A stretch of 64,000 nucleotides of DNA from Dankookia rubra (GTDB taxonomy: Bacteria; Pseudomonadota; Alphaproteobacteria; Acetobacterales; Acetobacteraceae): the NCBI RefSeq assembly GCF_004355005.1, contig NZ_SMSJ01000005.1:62001-126000 (forward strand), in the 5' to 3' direction. The notes below the pieces were generated by a model. It saw nothing but the letters and a program-made list of their open reading frames with translations, was not told the DNA's origin and did not search any database. Each line of letters starts with the position of its first letter. Within the stretch, counting starts at the first letter, position 1. Made by a program: the position numbers and the translations under genes. Positions 17,371-27,216 of this stretch are shown piece after piece.

Positions 17371-17371
<1 letters not shown>
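16856..17371 (-). CDS. ureE: Urease accessory nickel chaperone UreE, His-rich tail
   Basis: 171 residues from ATG 17371, which overlaps the ureC stop (TGATG). Domain 1 (residues 1-75) holds the peptide-binding part with LDFDDRFRRRRRYVAEGG. Domain 2 contains LAWHLGNRHLPTEIQ, with the conserved nickel histidine near residue 98. The tail ends [17 protein letters not shown], ten histidines in 17 residues, which would store or deliver nickel. The tail coding DNA also holds the ureF start. Longer N-terminal extension of the frame is not supported by the family. Confidence 0.94.
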
Positions 17372-19082
<1,711 letters not shown>

Positions 19083-19083
<1 letters not shown>

Positions 19084-19388
19084 CAGACCGGTCCTTCCGT
19101 CTCGCCGCGGAAGCCGTGCACGATCCGCGCGCCGGCATAGGGGATGAGCCGCACCTTGCGCGTCTGCCCCGGCTCGAACCGCACCGCGGTGCCGGCGGCG
19201 ATGTCGAGCCGCCGGCCGCGGGCCATGGCGCGGTCGAAATCCAGCGCCGGGTTGGTCTCGGCGAAGTGGTAGTGGCTGCCGACCTGGATCGGCCGGTCGC
19301 CGGTATTGCCGACTTCGATCTCAAGGCTGTCGGCGCCGGCGTTCAACTCGATCTCGCCGGCGGCGGGGAAGATCTCGCCGGGGATCAT
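19083..19388 (-). CDS. ureB: Urease subunit beta
   Basis: 101 residues with the family opening [18 protein letters not shown] and the core motifs [20 protein letters not shown] and [17 protein letters not shown]. It is the small structural subunit that packs with UreA and UreC. The stop overlaps the ureC start by one base. Length matches the standalone form of the family, so ureA and ureB are not fused here. Confidence 0.97.
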
Positions 19389-19437
19389 CGTCCGGCCATC
19401 CGGTCCACGCTGCGCTGCGGCTCTCCGCCATTGGATG

Positions 19438-19740
19438 TCATCGGATCGGCTCGTGCACGGTCACCAGCTTGGTGCCGTCGGGAAAGGTTGCCTCCACCTG
19501 GATCTCGTGCACCATCTCGGGGATGCCCTCCATCACCTGGTCCCGCGTCAGCACCGTGGCGCCGTCGCGCATCAGGGACGCCACGCTGCGGCCATCGCGC
19601 GCGCCCTCCACCACATGGTCGGTGATCAGGGCGACGGCTTCCGGGTAGTTCAGCTTCACGCCGCGTTCCAGCCGGCGCCGCGCCACCTGCGCGGCCATGG
19701 CGATCAGCAGCTTGTCCTTCTCGCGGGGCGTCAGGTTCAT
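19438..19740 (-). CDS. ureA: Urease subunit gamma
   Basis: 100 residues, standard UreA length. It opens [17 protein letters not shown] and ends [16 protein letters not shown], both highly characteristic; [16 protein letters not shown] lies near residue 27. It lies 42 bp after ureD and 49 bp before ureB. The minus-strand urease genes read ureD-A-B-C-E-F-G-hupE, a complete nickel urease set. Confidence 0.97.
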   Translation of the reverse strand: MNLTPREKDKLLIAMAAQVARRRLERGVKLNYPEAVALITDHVVEGARDGRSVASLMRDGATVLTRDQVMEGIPEMVHEIQVEATFPDGTKLVTVHEPIR

Positions 19741-19782
19741 CGCGGTCCCAGCCTCTCTCGCGCGATCATGCGTCGCGTCATG

Positions 19783-20655
19783 TCAGGTCGTCCAGAGCCG
19801 CGGCAGCCGCGCCGGCAGGCCGAGCTGCGCGGCGCGCAGCGCTACGATCGCCGCCCCCACGGCCTCTCGCACCGCAGAGGCGCGGCCGAGCCAGCGCGCC
19901 AGCAGCAGGCCCGGGCGCGGGATGGTCGCGGCGCCCGGCGCCGATTCGGGCAAGCCGCGCAACAGGCCGCGCCCCGCCGCCGCATCGCCGCCCGCCAGCA
20001 GCAGCGTGCCCAGCGCCTCCGCCCCGGCGAAGCCGAAGGGGTGCAGCAGCGGCGCGGCCAGGTTGCCTTCCAGCGCCAGCGCATCGGCCCAGAGCAGGCC
20101 GGCCGGCCCATGCAGTCGCCAACGGTCGCGCAGCAGGCCCCGCGTCATCGTCTCGCCCCGCGCGGCGCGGCCGAAGACCAGCGTCTCGGCCGCGAGCAGC
20201 ACCGCGCCAGGGGCAAGCTCCGCCCGCATGTCGCGCAGGAAGCGGGCGCCGTTGAAAAGGATGGTCTCCTGCGGGATCCATTCCAGCACCGCGCCGGCGT
20301 CCAGCGTGATGCAGGTCTCCACCCGCGTCTCCGGCCCGAGACTCCGATAAACCTTTTCGGCCGCCGCGGTGGAGAGTGTCGCCTGCGCCCCCGCCTCCAG
20401 CCGCACCGATTGCCGCAGCGCGTCGCCGCCAGCGAGCCCGCCGGCGCAGTTCAGCAGGGCGGCGGTCGGCGGCTCGCCGGGTTCGGGTGTGGGGAACAGG
20501 ATGCGCAGCGGCGATTGCTGGTAGAGGTCGCGCAGCACGGTCACAGGTCCCTTGCCCCCCCGCGGCGCCCGCGCGAAGACCAGGTCGAAGGCACCGTCGG
20601 CGCGCTGGTGACGGCTCGGCAGGGGCGGCGTGTCGCGCGGCATCGGCCGGACCAT
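19783..20655 (-). CDS. ureD: Urease accessory protein UreD
   Basis: From ATG 20655 the product is 290 residues. Family marks are FPTPEPGEPPTAALLNCAGG near residue 62, LAGGDALRQSVRLE, and WIPQETILFNGARF near 135. UreD is the scaffold that binds apo-urease and UreF during nickel insertion. The frame is open to 20838, but the part before 20655 overlaps the promoter of the divergent transporter and lacks UreD similarity; ATG 20643 is another option. As the first urease gene it faces the sigma-54 promoter region, though no minus-strand sigma-54 site was found. Confidence 0.9.
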   Translation of the reverse strand: MVRPMPRDTPPLPSRHQRADGAFDLVFARAPRGGKGPVTVLRDLYQQSPLRILFPTPEPGEPPTAALLNCAGGLAGGDALRQSVRLEAGAQATLSTAAAEKVYRSLGPETRVETCITLDAGAVLEWIPQETILFNGARFLRDMRAELAPGAVLLAAETLVFGRAARGETMTRGLLRDRWRLHGPAGLLWADALALEGNLAAPLLHPFGFAGAEALGTLLLAGGDAAAGRGLLRGLPESAPGAATIPRPGLLLARWLGRASAVREAVGAAIVALRAAQLGLPARLPRLWTT

Positions 20656-20772
20656 GGCATGCGGCGCGGCGGGGCGGAACCACCCGGCCAAATGCCGCGC
20701 GCACGGGCAGGCTGCCCCGAAACTGATCAGCATGGTCATCGCGGAATGCCGTACGCCCCGTCTCGCCGCCCA

Positions 20773-20788
20773 TGGCATGGTGGTTGCG
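20773..20788 (+). promoter_or_regulatory. Sigma-54 (-24/-12) promoter of the ureide transporter operon
   Basis: The sequence TGGCATGGTGGTTGCG fits TGGCACG-N4-TTGC with one mismatch; GG (20774-20775) and GC (20786-20787) are exactly 10 bases apart. Transcription would begin near 20799, and the leader then carries GGGGAG (20805-20810) six bases before the GTG at 20817. This arrangement supports both the promoter and the GTG start. It suggests nitrogen-limited expression of the transporter and ureide catabolic genes. Confidence 0.7.
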
Positions 20789-20816
20789 TAAAGCCGGGAT
20801 CGAAGGGGAGACGCGC

Positions 20817-21932
20817 GTGCAGTTCCGCCCAGTGCCACCGGCCATGACCGAAGCCGCTTCGCTGCGCGGCCACACGCTCGACGTGCTCGGCCTCGGCGTG
20901 CGCTACGGCGCCTTCACCGCGCTCGACAATGTCGGCCTGTCCGTCCGCGCGGGAGAGGTGCTCGCGCTGCTCGGCCCCTCCGGCTGCGGCAAGACCACGC
21001 TGCTGCGGACCGTCGCCGGCTTCGTCCGGCAGACCGCGGGCCGCGTGCTGATCGACGGCGCCGGCATCGACGACCTGCCGCCCAATCGCCGCCGCGTCGG
21101 CATCGTCTTCCAGAACTACGCCCTGTTCCCCCACATGACCGTGGCGGAGAATGTTGCCTATGGCCTGAAGGCCCGCCGCGAAGCCGCGCCGCGCATCGCC
21201 GCGCGGGTGGCGGAGCTGCTGGAGATGGTGCAGCTCGGCGCGCTGCGGGACCGCCGGCCGGCGCAGCTCTCGGGCGGTCAGCAGCAACGGGTGGCATTGG
21301 CCCGGGCATTGGCGATCGAGCCCTCGATCCTGCTGCTCGACGAGCCCTTCGCCGCGCTCGACCGCTCGCTCCGGCTCGACATGCAGATCGAGATCAAGCG
21401 GCTGCAACGGCAGCTCGGCCTGACCGCCATCCTGGTGACGCATGACCAGGACGAGGCGATGAGCGTCGCCGACCGCATCGCGGTCATGCGGCGCGGCCGG
21501 ATCGAGCAGCTGGGCGCCCCGGTCGAGGTCTACGATCAGCCTGCCACGCTCTTCGTCGCCGGCTTCATCGGCACCACCAACCGGCTGCCTTGTACGGTCG
21601 ACGGCATGGCCAGGCTGCGCCTCGCCGATGGCACGCCGTTGCCCGTGCCGGCCGGGGCGCTGCCACCCGGCCCGGCGCTGCTGACGGTGCGGCCGGAACA
21701 GCTGGAACTGCGCGACGAGGCCGGCCCGGGCTGCTTCCCGGTCGAGCTCGGCCTCGCCTTGCCGCTCGGCGGCCAGACGGTGCGGGAGGCGCGGCTGGCC
21801 GACGGCACCCCGATCCGGCTGACCGAGCCGCGGCTCGGCGCCATCCGCGACCTTGGGGCGCGGGCCTTCTGCGGCCTCGCCCCCGGCGCCCGCCCGGCGC
21901 TCTTCCCACGCCCGACCCCCGAGGAGGAATGA
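20817..21932 (+). CDS. Spermidine/putrescine-type ABC transporter ATP-binding protein
   Basis: From GTG 20817 the product is 371 residues. It has Walker A (GPSGCGKTTLL near residue 53), the Q-loop FQNYALFPHMTVAENV, the signature LSGGQQQRVALARAL near 147, Walker B LLLDEPFAALD, the H-loop VTHDQDEAMS, and a C-terminal TOBE-type domain (LLTVRPEQLELRD). The GTG was chosen because GGGGAG is well placed and sits just after the sigma-54 promoter. ATG 20844 has no ribosome site. The substrate is not readable; downstream allantoin-pathway genes suggest a ureide or related nitrogen compound. Confidence 0.9.
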   Translation: MQFRPVPPAMTEAASLRGHTLDVLGLGVRYGAFTALDNVGLSVRAGEVLALLGPSGCGKTTLLRTVAGFVRQTAGRVLIDGAGIDDLPPNRRRVGIVFQNYALFPHMTVAENVAYGLKARREAAPRIAARVAELLEMVQLGALRDRRPAQLSGGQQQRVALARALAIEPSILLLDEPFAALDRSLRLDMQIEIKRLQRQLGLTAILVTHDQDEAMSVADRIAVMRRGRIEQLGAPVEVYDQPATLFVAGFIGTTNRLPCTVDGMARLRLADGTPLPVPAGALPPGPALLTVRPEQLELRDEAGPGCFPVELGLALPLGGQTVREARLADGTPIRLTEPRLGAIRDLGARAFCGLAPGARPALFPRPTPEEE

Positions 21933-21934
21933 CC

Positions 21935-22957
21935 ATGTCCCCGACCCTCAGCCGCCGCGCCCTGCTGGCCGGCACCGCGGCCTTGGCTGCCCCGCTGGCG
22001 GCGCGCGCGCAGAAGCCCGGCAGCGTCACCGCCGCCATCTATCCCGGGGCCTGGGAAGAAGCCTTCCGCGACCTGGTCGCGCCGGCGCTGAAGAAGTCCT
22101 ACAACATCGAGCTGGAGATGCAGGCGCTCTTCGCGGTGGACCAGGTGGCGAAATTCGCCGCCAGCCGCGGCGCCCCGCCCTTCGACTGCTTCGTGCTCGA
22201 CCCCGGCCCGCGCGCCACGGCGCTGGAGCGCGGGATGTTCGAGAAGTTCGACGCCTCGAAGCTCGCCTCACGCGCCGCCATCCCGGCGGCGCTGGTGGAC
22301 GAATGGGGGATCGGCTGTAACGCGCAGGTCGTCGGCATCGCCTACAACCCGAAGAAGCTGCCGAAGCCGAAGGGCTACGCGGATCTTTTCAAGGAGCCCT
22401 GGGTTTCCCGCCTCGGCCTCACCGGCTTCGGCACCACCTTTGGCACCGTCAGCCTGATCGAGATCGCCAAGATCTTCGGTGGCAGCGAAACCAACATCGA
22501 CCCGGCGCTCGCCGAGCTGAAGAAGGTGCTGCCCAAAATCGCCGCGGTCAGCAGCCCGGCGGCACTGCCCGGCCTGTTCCAGCAGGGCCAGTGCGACGTC
22601 ACCTATACCAATACCCAGACGGTGACGACGCTGAAGGACCGCGGCGTGGACATCGAATTCGCGGTGCCGGAGACGGGGGCGACGACCTTCCTCACCACCC
22701 TGCACATCGCCAAGGGCTGCGAGAACATGGACGCGGCCTACAAATACATCGACACCGCCGTCAGCAAGGGCGTGCAGGACGCGCTGCAGAAGCCGCCCTA
22801 CAACTTCATCCCGGTGAACAAGGAGGTCGCGCTCGGCAAGGACCTGCCGATGCGGAGCCTCGACGAGATGTCGAAGTTCGTCACGCATGACTGGTCGAAG
22901 ATCAACCCGCTGCGCGGCCAGTGGATCGACCGCTTCAACCGCGAGATGGCGAAGTGA
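21935..22957 (+). CDS. ABC transporter substrate-binding protein, family 1 (PotD/iron-like)
   Basis: 340 residues from ATG 21935. An ATG two codons earlier (21929) overlaps the ATPase stop, but GAGGAGG at 21921-21927 is spaced correctly only for 21935. The N-terminus is a Tat-like signal (LSRRALLAGTAALAAPLAA) ending ARAQ. The mature part has the family-1 fold opening VTAAIYPGAWEEAF, then GIAYNPKKL near 130 and YTNTQTVTTLKDRG near 223. It would capture the substrate of this transporter in the periplasm. Confidence 0.88.
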   Translation: MSPTLSRRALLAGTAALAAPLAARAQKPGSVTAAIYPGAWEEAFRDLVAPALKKSYNIELEMQALFAVDQVAKFAASRGAPPFDCFVLDPGPRATALERGMFEKFDASKLASRAAIPAALVDEWGIGCNAQVVGIAYNPKKLPKPKGYADLFKEPWVSRLGLTGFGTTFGTVSLIEIAKIFGGSETNIDPALAELKKVLPKIAAVSSPAALPGLFQQGQCDVTYTNTQTVTTLKDRGVDIEFAVPETGATTFLTTLHIAKGCENMDAAYKYIDTAVSKGVQDALQKPPYNFIPVNKEVALGKDLPMRSLDEMSKFVTHDWSKINPLRGQWIDRFNREMAK

Positions 22958-23841
22958 GCAGCGCGGCGGCCCTGCCGGCGCCGCGCGCCCGCGGGGCCGC
23001 CGCGCCGGCGCTCTCGCCCTGGGGCCTCGCCGCCCCGCTCGGCCTGGCCTATGCGGCCTTCTTCGCCGCGCCGCTCTTCATGCTGTTCGCCGTATCCTTC
23101 TACGCGGACGAGCAGATGACGCGCTTCGGACTCGACCAGTGGCGGCGCTTCCTGTTCGACAGCTTCCACTGGAAGGTTATCGCCGACACGCTGCTGCTGG
23201 GACTGAAGGCGGTTGCCGCCACGGTGCTGCTCGGCTTCCCGCTGGCGCTGGTTTATCGCGCGGCCTCGCCGCGCTGGCAGCGGGTGCTGCTCTTCGTCGT
23301 GATCATGCCGCTGCTGACCAGCGTCGTGGTCCGCACCTTCGCCTGGATCGTCATCCTGGGGCGCGAGGGGGTGGTGAACCAGCTGGTGCTGGGACTTGGC
23401 CTGGCCGCCGAGCCGCTGCGGCTGCTGCAGACCGAGCTCGGCCTCGTCATCTCGCTGACCCAGATCGAGATGCCCCTGCTGCTGCTGCCCCTGCTCTCCG
23501 TCATGTCGCGCATCGACCCCAACCTGATGGATGCCTCCGCCTCGCTCGGCGCCTCCCCCTGGCGGACGCTGTTCCGGGTGATCCTGCCGCTGGCGGCGCC
23601 CGGCCTCGCCGCCGGTTGCCTGCTGGTCTTCGCCTCGGCCACCACCGCCTTCATCAGCCAGTCGGTGATCGGCGGCGGGCGGCTGGTCTATTTGCCTTCC
23701 ATGATCTGGCAGCAGGCGATGATCGCGGCGCATTGGCCCTTCGCCGCGACGGCCGCCATCGCGCTGCTGGTCTCGGTCTCCGCCGTCATCGCCGTCATCG
23801 CCTATGCCGGACGGGTCGCGGGGGGGCGGGTGCATGGCTAG
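22954..23841 (+). CDS. ABC transporter permease (PotB-like)
   Basis: 295 residues from GTG 22954, which overlaps the binding-protein stop (GTGA). An N-terminal alanine/proline-rich stretch precedes six membrane helices. The EAA loop reads MDASASLGASPWRTLFRVILPL near residues 192-213. It forms half of the inner-membrane pore. It also overlaps the next permease gene by 8 bp. Confidence 0.9.
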   Translation: MSSAAALPAPRARGAAAPALSPWGLAAPLGLAYAAFFAAPLFMLFAVSFYADEQMTRFGLDQWRRFLFDSFHWKVIADTLLLGLKAVAATVLLGFPLALVYRAASPRWQRVLLFVVIMPLLTSVVVRTFAWIVILGREGVVNQLVLGLGLAAEPLRLLQTELGLVISLTQIEMPLLLLPLLSVMSRIDPNLMDASASLGASPWRTLFRVILPLAAPGLAAGCLLVFASATTAFISQSVIGGGRLVYLPSMIWQQAMIAAHWPFAATAAIALLVSVSAVIAVIAYAGRVAGGRVHG

Positions 23842-24655
23842 GCGGCGCAGCGCGAGCGAGCTGTCCTACGGCCTAGTCATCGGCAGCCTGGCGGCGCTCG
23901 CCCTGGTGGTGCTGGTCGGGCCGATCCTGATCGTGCTGGCGACCAGCTTCACCGACAGCCGCTCCATCCGCTTCCCGCCCCAGGGCTTCTCCTTCCGCTG
24001 GTACGAGCTGCTGCTGGACGAGGTGCGGTCGCGGCAGATCCACCGGGCGGTGGGCAATACCCTGCATGTGGCGGTCGTCGCCGCGGGACTTGCCACGCTC
24101 GGGGGCACCGCGGCGGCGCTCGGCATCTCCCGCGTCGCGGGGAAGGCGGGACGGCTGGCGGATGCGCTCTTCATGTCGCCGCTTGTGCTGCCCGGCCTCG
24201 CCTTCGGGCTGGCGGCGCTGATGTATTTCACCCTGCTGGGGTTCCGCCCCTCGCTCGAGCTCATCATTGCCGGGCACCTGGTCGTCGTGACGCCCTTCGT
24301 GCTGCGGACCGTCGGCGCCTCGCTCTCGCAGCTCGACCCGGCGCTGCTCGATGCGTCGCGCAGCCTCGGCGCCGGGCCGGTCCATACCTTCCGCCGGGTC
24401 ACCCTGCCGCTGATCGCCCCGGGGATCGCCGCCGGGGCCTTCCTCGCCTTCATGGCCTCGGTCGACAATGTGCCGGTCTCCCTCTTCCTCTCCTCGGCGC
24501 GGACGGACATGCTGCCGATCCGGATGTGGGGCATGATGGAGAGCACGCTCGACGTCCGGGTGGCCGCCGTCTCCGGCACGCTCATCCTGGTGGCCTTCCT
24601 GCTCATGCTGGTGATGGAGCGGCTCACCGGCCTCACGCGCCGCATGCGGGGATGA
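23834..24655 (+). CDS. ABC transporter permease (PotC-like)
   Basis: 273 residues with six predicted membrane helices. The EAA loop is DASRSLGAGPVHTFRRVTLPL near residue 175. The start ATG 23834 lies within the previous permease gene, so translation is coupled. It completes an ATPase, binding protein, two-permease transporter of the polyamine/opine type. The ureidoglycolate lyase gene follows after one base. Confidence 0.9.
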   Translation: MARRRSASELSYGLVIGSLAALALVVLVGPILIVLATSFTDSRSIRFPPQGFSFRWYELLLDEVRSRQIHRAVGNTLHVAVVAAGLATLGGTAAALGISRVAGKAGRLADALFMSPLVLPGLAFGLAALMYFTLLGFRPSLELIIAGHLVVVTPFVLRTVGASLSQLDPALLDASRSLGAGPVHTFRRVTLPLIAPGIAAGAFLAFMASVDNVPVSLFLSSARTDMLPIRMWGMMESTLDVRVAAVSGTLILVAFLLMLVMERLTGLTRRMRG

Positions 24656-24656
24656 C

Positions 24657-25154
24657 ATGTACCTGAAAGCCGAACCGCTGACCTCCGCCGCCTTCCTGCC
24701 CTATGGCGAGGTCATCGAATGCCCGGCCATGCCCGGCCGCACCTATTTCGAGGATGCGCTGGCGAACCTGCGGCCCAAGGCGCGCGGCAGCATCTCCCTC
24801 ACCGTCAAGGCGCCGCTCACCGCGCTGCCGCTGCGCACGACCATGATGGAGCGGCACGAATTCTCCTCCCAGTCCTTTGTCCCGCAGGAGGCCGGCCGCT
24901 GGCTGGCGATCGTCGCGCCGCATGCGGCGGGTGCCGGCGGCGGAGCCGCAAGCAAACCGATGCCGGACATGGCGCGGGCCCGGGCCTTCCTCTGCCGTCC
25001 CGACCAGGGCGTGACCTACGGCGCCAATGTCTGGCACCACCCCTTCACGGTGCTGGACCGGGAGGCGCGCTTCGTCATCTTCATGTGGCGCGACGGCACG
25101 CGGGGGGACGAGGAATTCGTCGAGGTCCCCGAATTCACGGTGGAGATCCCCTGA
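24657..25154 (+). CDS. allA: Ureidoglycolate lyase
   Basis: 165 residues, the usual AllA length. Family features are FLPYGEVIECP near residue 14, ERHEFSSQSFVPQ near 63, and GVTYGANVWHHPFTVLDREA near 118, a cupin-like substrate site. It splits ureidoglycolate into glyoxylate and urea. The urea could feed the urease encoded just left of this operon. It lies one base after the PotC-like gene and overlaps puuE by one base, so it shares the sigma-54-headed operon. Confidence 0.92.
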   Translation: MYLKAEPLTSAAFLPYGEVIECPAMPGRTYFEDALANLRPKARGSISLTVKAPLTALPLRTTMMERHEFSSQSFVPQEAGRWLAIVAPHAAGAGGGAASKPMPDMARARAFLCRPDQGVTYGANVWHHPFTVLDREARFVIFMWRDGTRGDEEFVEVPEFTVEIP

Positions 25155-26077
25155 TGCCCTATCAGGTCGCCCGCGACTTCCGCGGCTACGGCGCCAATCC
25201 GCCCGACCCGCGCTGGCCGAACGGCGCCCGTCTCGCGGTCAATTTCGTCATCAACTACGAGGAAGGCTCGGAGCCCTCCTTCGCGTTGGGGGATGGCGTC
25301 ACCGAGACCGGGCTGACCGAATCGCACGGGCTGAACCAGCTGAAATCCGGCCGCGACCTGGCGGCGGAGGGCATGTTCGAATACGGCTCCCGCGTCGGCT
25401 TCTGGCGGCTGCACCGGCTGTTCCAGGAACGCGGCCTTCCGCTGACCATCTTCGGCTGCGCGCTGGCGCTCGAGGCCAATCCGGAAGCCGCCGCGGCCAT
25501 CCGCGCCGCGGGCTACGACATCTGCTCGCACGGCTGGCGCTGGGTGAAGCATTTCGAGCTGTCCGAGGCGGAGGAGCGCGAGCACATCGCCCGCGCCGTC
25601 GCCAGCATCGAGCGGACCATCGGCCGCAAGCCGGAGGGGTGGTACTGCCGCTACGGACCCAGCGAGAACACCCGCCGCCTGGTGATGGAGCACGGCGGCT
25701 TCCTCTACGACAGCGACTACTACGGCGACGAGTTGCCCTTCTGGCTGACGGTGGACGGCAAGCCACAGCTCGTCGTGCCCTATTCGCTGGTGAACAACGA
25801 CGGCAAGTATGCGGGATGGATGGGCACCGCCGACCAGTGGTTCTCCTTCATCCGCGACGCCTTCGACATGCTCTACGCCGAAGGAGCGACGCAGCCGAAG
25901 ATGATGTCGGTCGGGCTGCACATGCGCCTCATCGGCCACCCCGCCCGCGCCGCCGGGCTGCAGCGGCTGCTGGACTACATGATGCAGCGGAAGGATGTCT
26001 GGATCACCCGCCGCGTCGATATCGCCCGGCACTGGATCGCAACGCATCCCTACCCCGGCAAGGGGCTGAACGAGTAG
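25154..26077 (+). CDS. puuE: Allantoinase, polysaccharide-deacetylase-fold (PuuE type)
   Basis: 307 residues. It opens with RDFRGYGANPPDPRWPNGAR, the PuuE signature, followed by NFVINYEEGSEPS, FEYGSRVGFWRLHRLF near 77, DICSHGWRWVKH near 123 and CRYGPSENTRRLV near 165. This metal-independent enzyme opens the allantoin ring to allantoate. It starts one base into the allA stop. Its TAG stop directly abuts the stop of the convergent dioxygenase gene (TAGCTA), with no space for a terminator. Confidence 0.93.
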   Translation: MPYQVARDFRGYGANPPDPRWPNGARLAVNFVINYEEGSEPSFALGDGVTETGLTESHGLNQLKSGRDLAAEGMFEYGSRVGFWRLHRLFQERGLPLTIFGCALALEANPEAAAAIRAAGYDICSHGWRWVKHFELSEAEEREHIARAVASIERTIGRKPEGWYCRYGPSENTRRLVMEHGGFLYDSDYYGDELPFWLTVDGKPQLVVPYSLVNNDGKYAGWMGTADQWFSFIRDAFDMLYAEGATQPKMMSVGLHMRLIGHPARAAGLQRLLDYMMQRKDVWITRRVDIARHWIATHPYPGKGLNE

Positions 26078-27118
26078 CTACGCCGCCAGCGCGCTCCGCC
26101 CGGGCATCGCCCCGCCGCGCAGCGCGCCGGCCCGCACGTCGCCCCATTGCCCCGCATGCCCCGCCGGCAGCGCCCGGCTCAGCGGGCTGGCCAGCCAGAT
26201 GCGCAGCAGGTTGCGCCGGCCGCCGGCGCCGTCAGCATAGGCCGTGCGGCCGTGATAGGTGACGTGCTGGTTCATCAGCTGGATCTGCCCCGGCGCGAAG
26301 GGCATCTCGATGCAGAGCTCCTCGGCGACCGCGGCCAGCCGGTCCATCGCCTCCACCTGCCGCGACGTCAGCGGCGGCACGCCGGGCTGGCCCTGCGCGA
26401 GTTCCACATAGGTGCGGCTGTACTGGCTGGTGAATTCGCCGCCGGGCCCCCGGGCGAAGACCGGCATCGGGAAGGGCCGCGCCGCCATCCCCTCGCCCTC
26501 CTCGTCGGCCGGGCGGGCGCGCCAGAAATCCTCATATAGCACCGCCAGCAGCTCGGGGCAGCGCTCGGCCATCGCATCCTGGATCGCCACGGTGGAGACG
26601 ATGCGGGAGACGCCGCCCTCGATCCCGTTCGAGGCACAGAGCAGGCTCAGCAGGTCGCACTTGTCGGTATGCCAGCGCAGCGGCCCGGTGGACCGGCTGC
26701 GCGCCCGCGCCGTGCCGGCCGCAACGGCGGCGCCGGTGCCGGTCTCGTCCTTCACCTCGGCCAGGATCTCGCCCGTGGTGTTCTGCGGCAGCGGCGTGCC
26801 GAGATGGCACATCAGCCCCCAGAAGACCCGCTTGAGGTCGGTGTCGGAATACCGCGCCGGGTCGAGCCCGGTGAGCCGCACCAGGCCGCGCCCCGCCTCG
26901 AGCTCGCGCACCACCTCGGCCAGGAAGCCAGCCGTCTCGGGCAGCGGGAAGTGCCGGGCATCGAAGCGCGGCGGCGCCCGGTCGCCGAGCCCGGCCAGCG
27001 CCGCGTCGATCTCGGCCGTCGCCATCGGCGGCAGCGCCATGATCCAGGACGGGTCGCGCGCGAGCTCGGCGCCGGTCCAGGCGGCGCGGCCGCCGATGGG
27101 GGAGAGGGTCTGGGTCAT
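26078..27118 (-). CDS. TauD/TfdA-family Fe(II)/2-oxoglutarate dioxygenase
   Basis: 346 residues. The iron-binding HxD is seen in LRWHTDKCDLLSLL near residue 148, and the distal histidine in NQHVTYHGRT near 282; R307 or R311 nearby would bind 2-oxoglutarate. Such enzymes hydroxylate diverse substrates, including taurine, herbicides and carnitine precursors. The substrate is unknown. It is convergent with puuE and divergent from a Bug protein gene, with only 98 bp to share for promoters. Confidence 0.85.
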   Translation of the reverse strand: MTQTLSPIGGRAAWTGAELARDPSWIMALPPMATAEIDAALAGLGDRAPPRFDARHFPLPETAGFLAEVVRELEAGRGLVRLTGLDPARYSDTDLKRVFWGLMCHLGTPLPQNTTGEILAEVKDETGTGAAVAAGTARARSRSTGPLRWHTDKCDLLSLLCASNGIEGGVSRIVSTVAIQDAMAERCPELLAVLYEDFWRARPADEEGEGMAARPFPMPVFARGPGGEFTSQYSRTYVELAQGQPGVPPLTSRQVEAMDRLAAVAEELCIEMPFAPGQIQLMNQHVTYHGRTAYADGAGGRRNLLRIWLASPLSRALPAGHAGQWGDVRAGALRGGAMPGRSALAA

Positions 27119-27216
27119 GCTGCGGGCCTCCTGCGGCGAGGATAGACCCGCGGCGCGGCGCTGTCTCGTTGCGCACCCGCTTGGCAGCGCCGCGGCTTCC
27201 GCGCAGACTCCCGCGC

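Noticed and set aside
27183-27196. GG-N10-GC spacing suggesting a sigma-54 promoter before the Bug gene
   Set aside because: Only the spacing fits; the -12 part reads CGCGGC and not TTGC, common by chance in GC-rich DNA.
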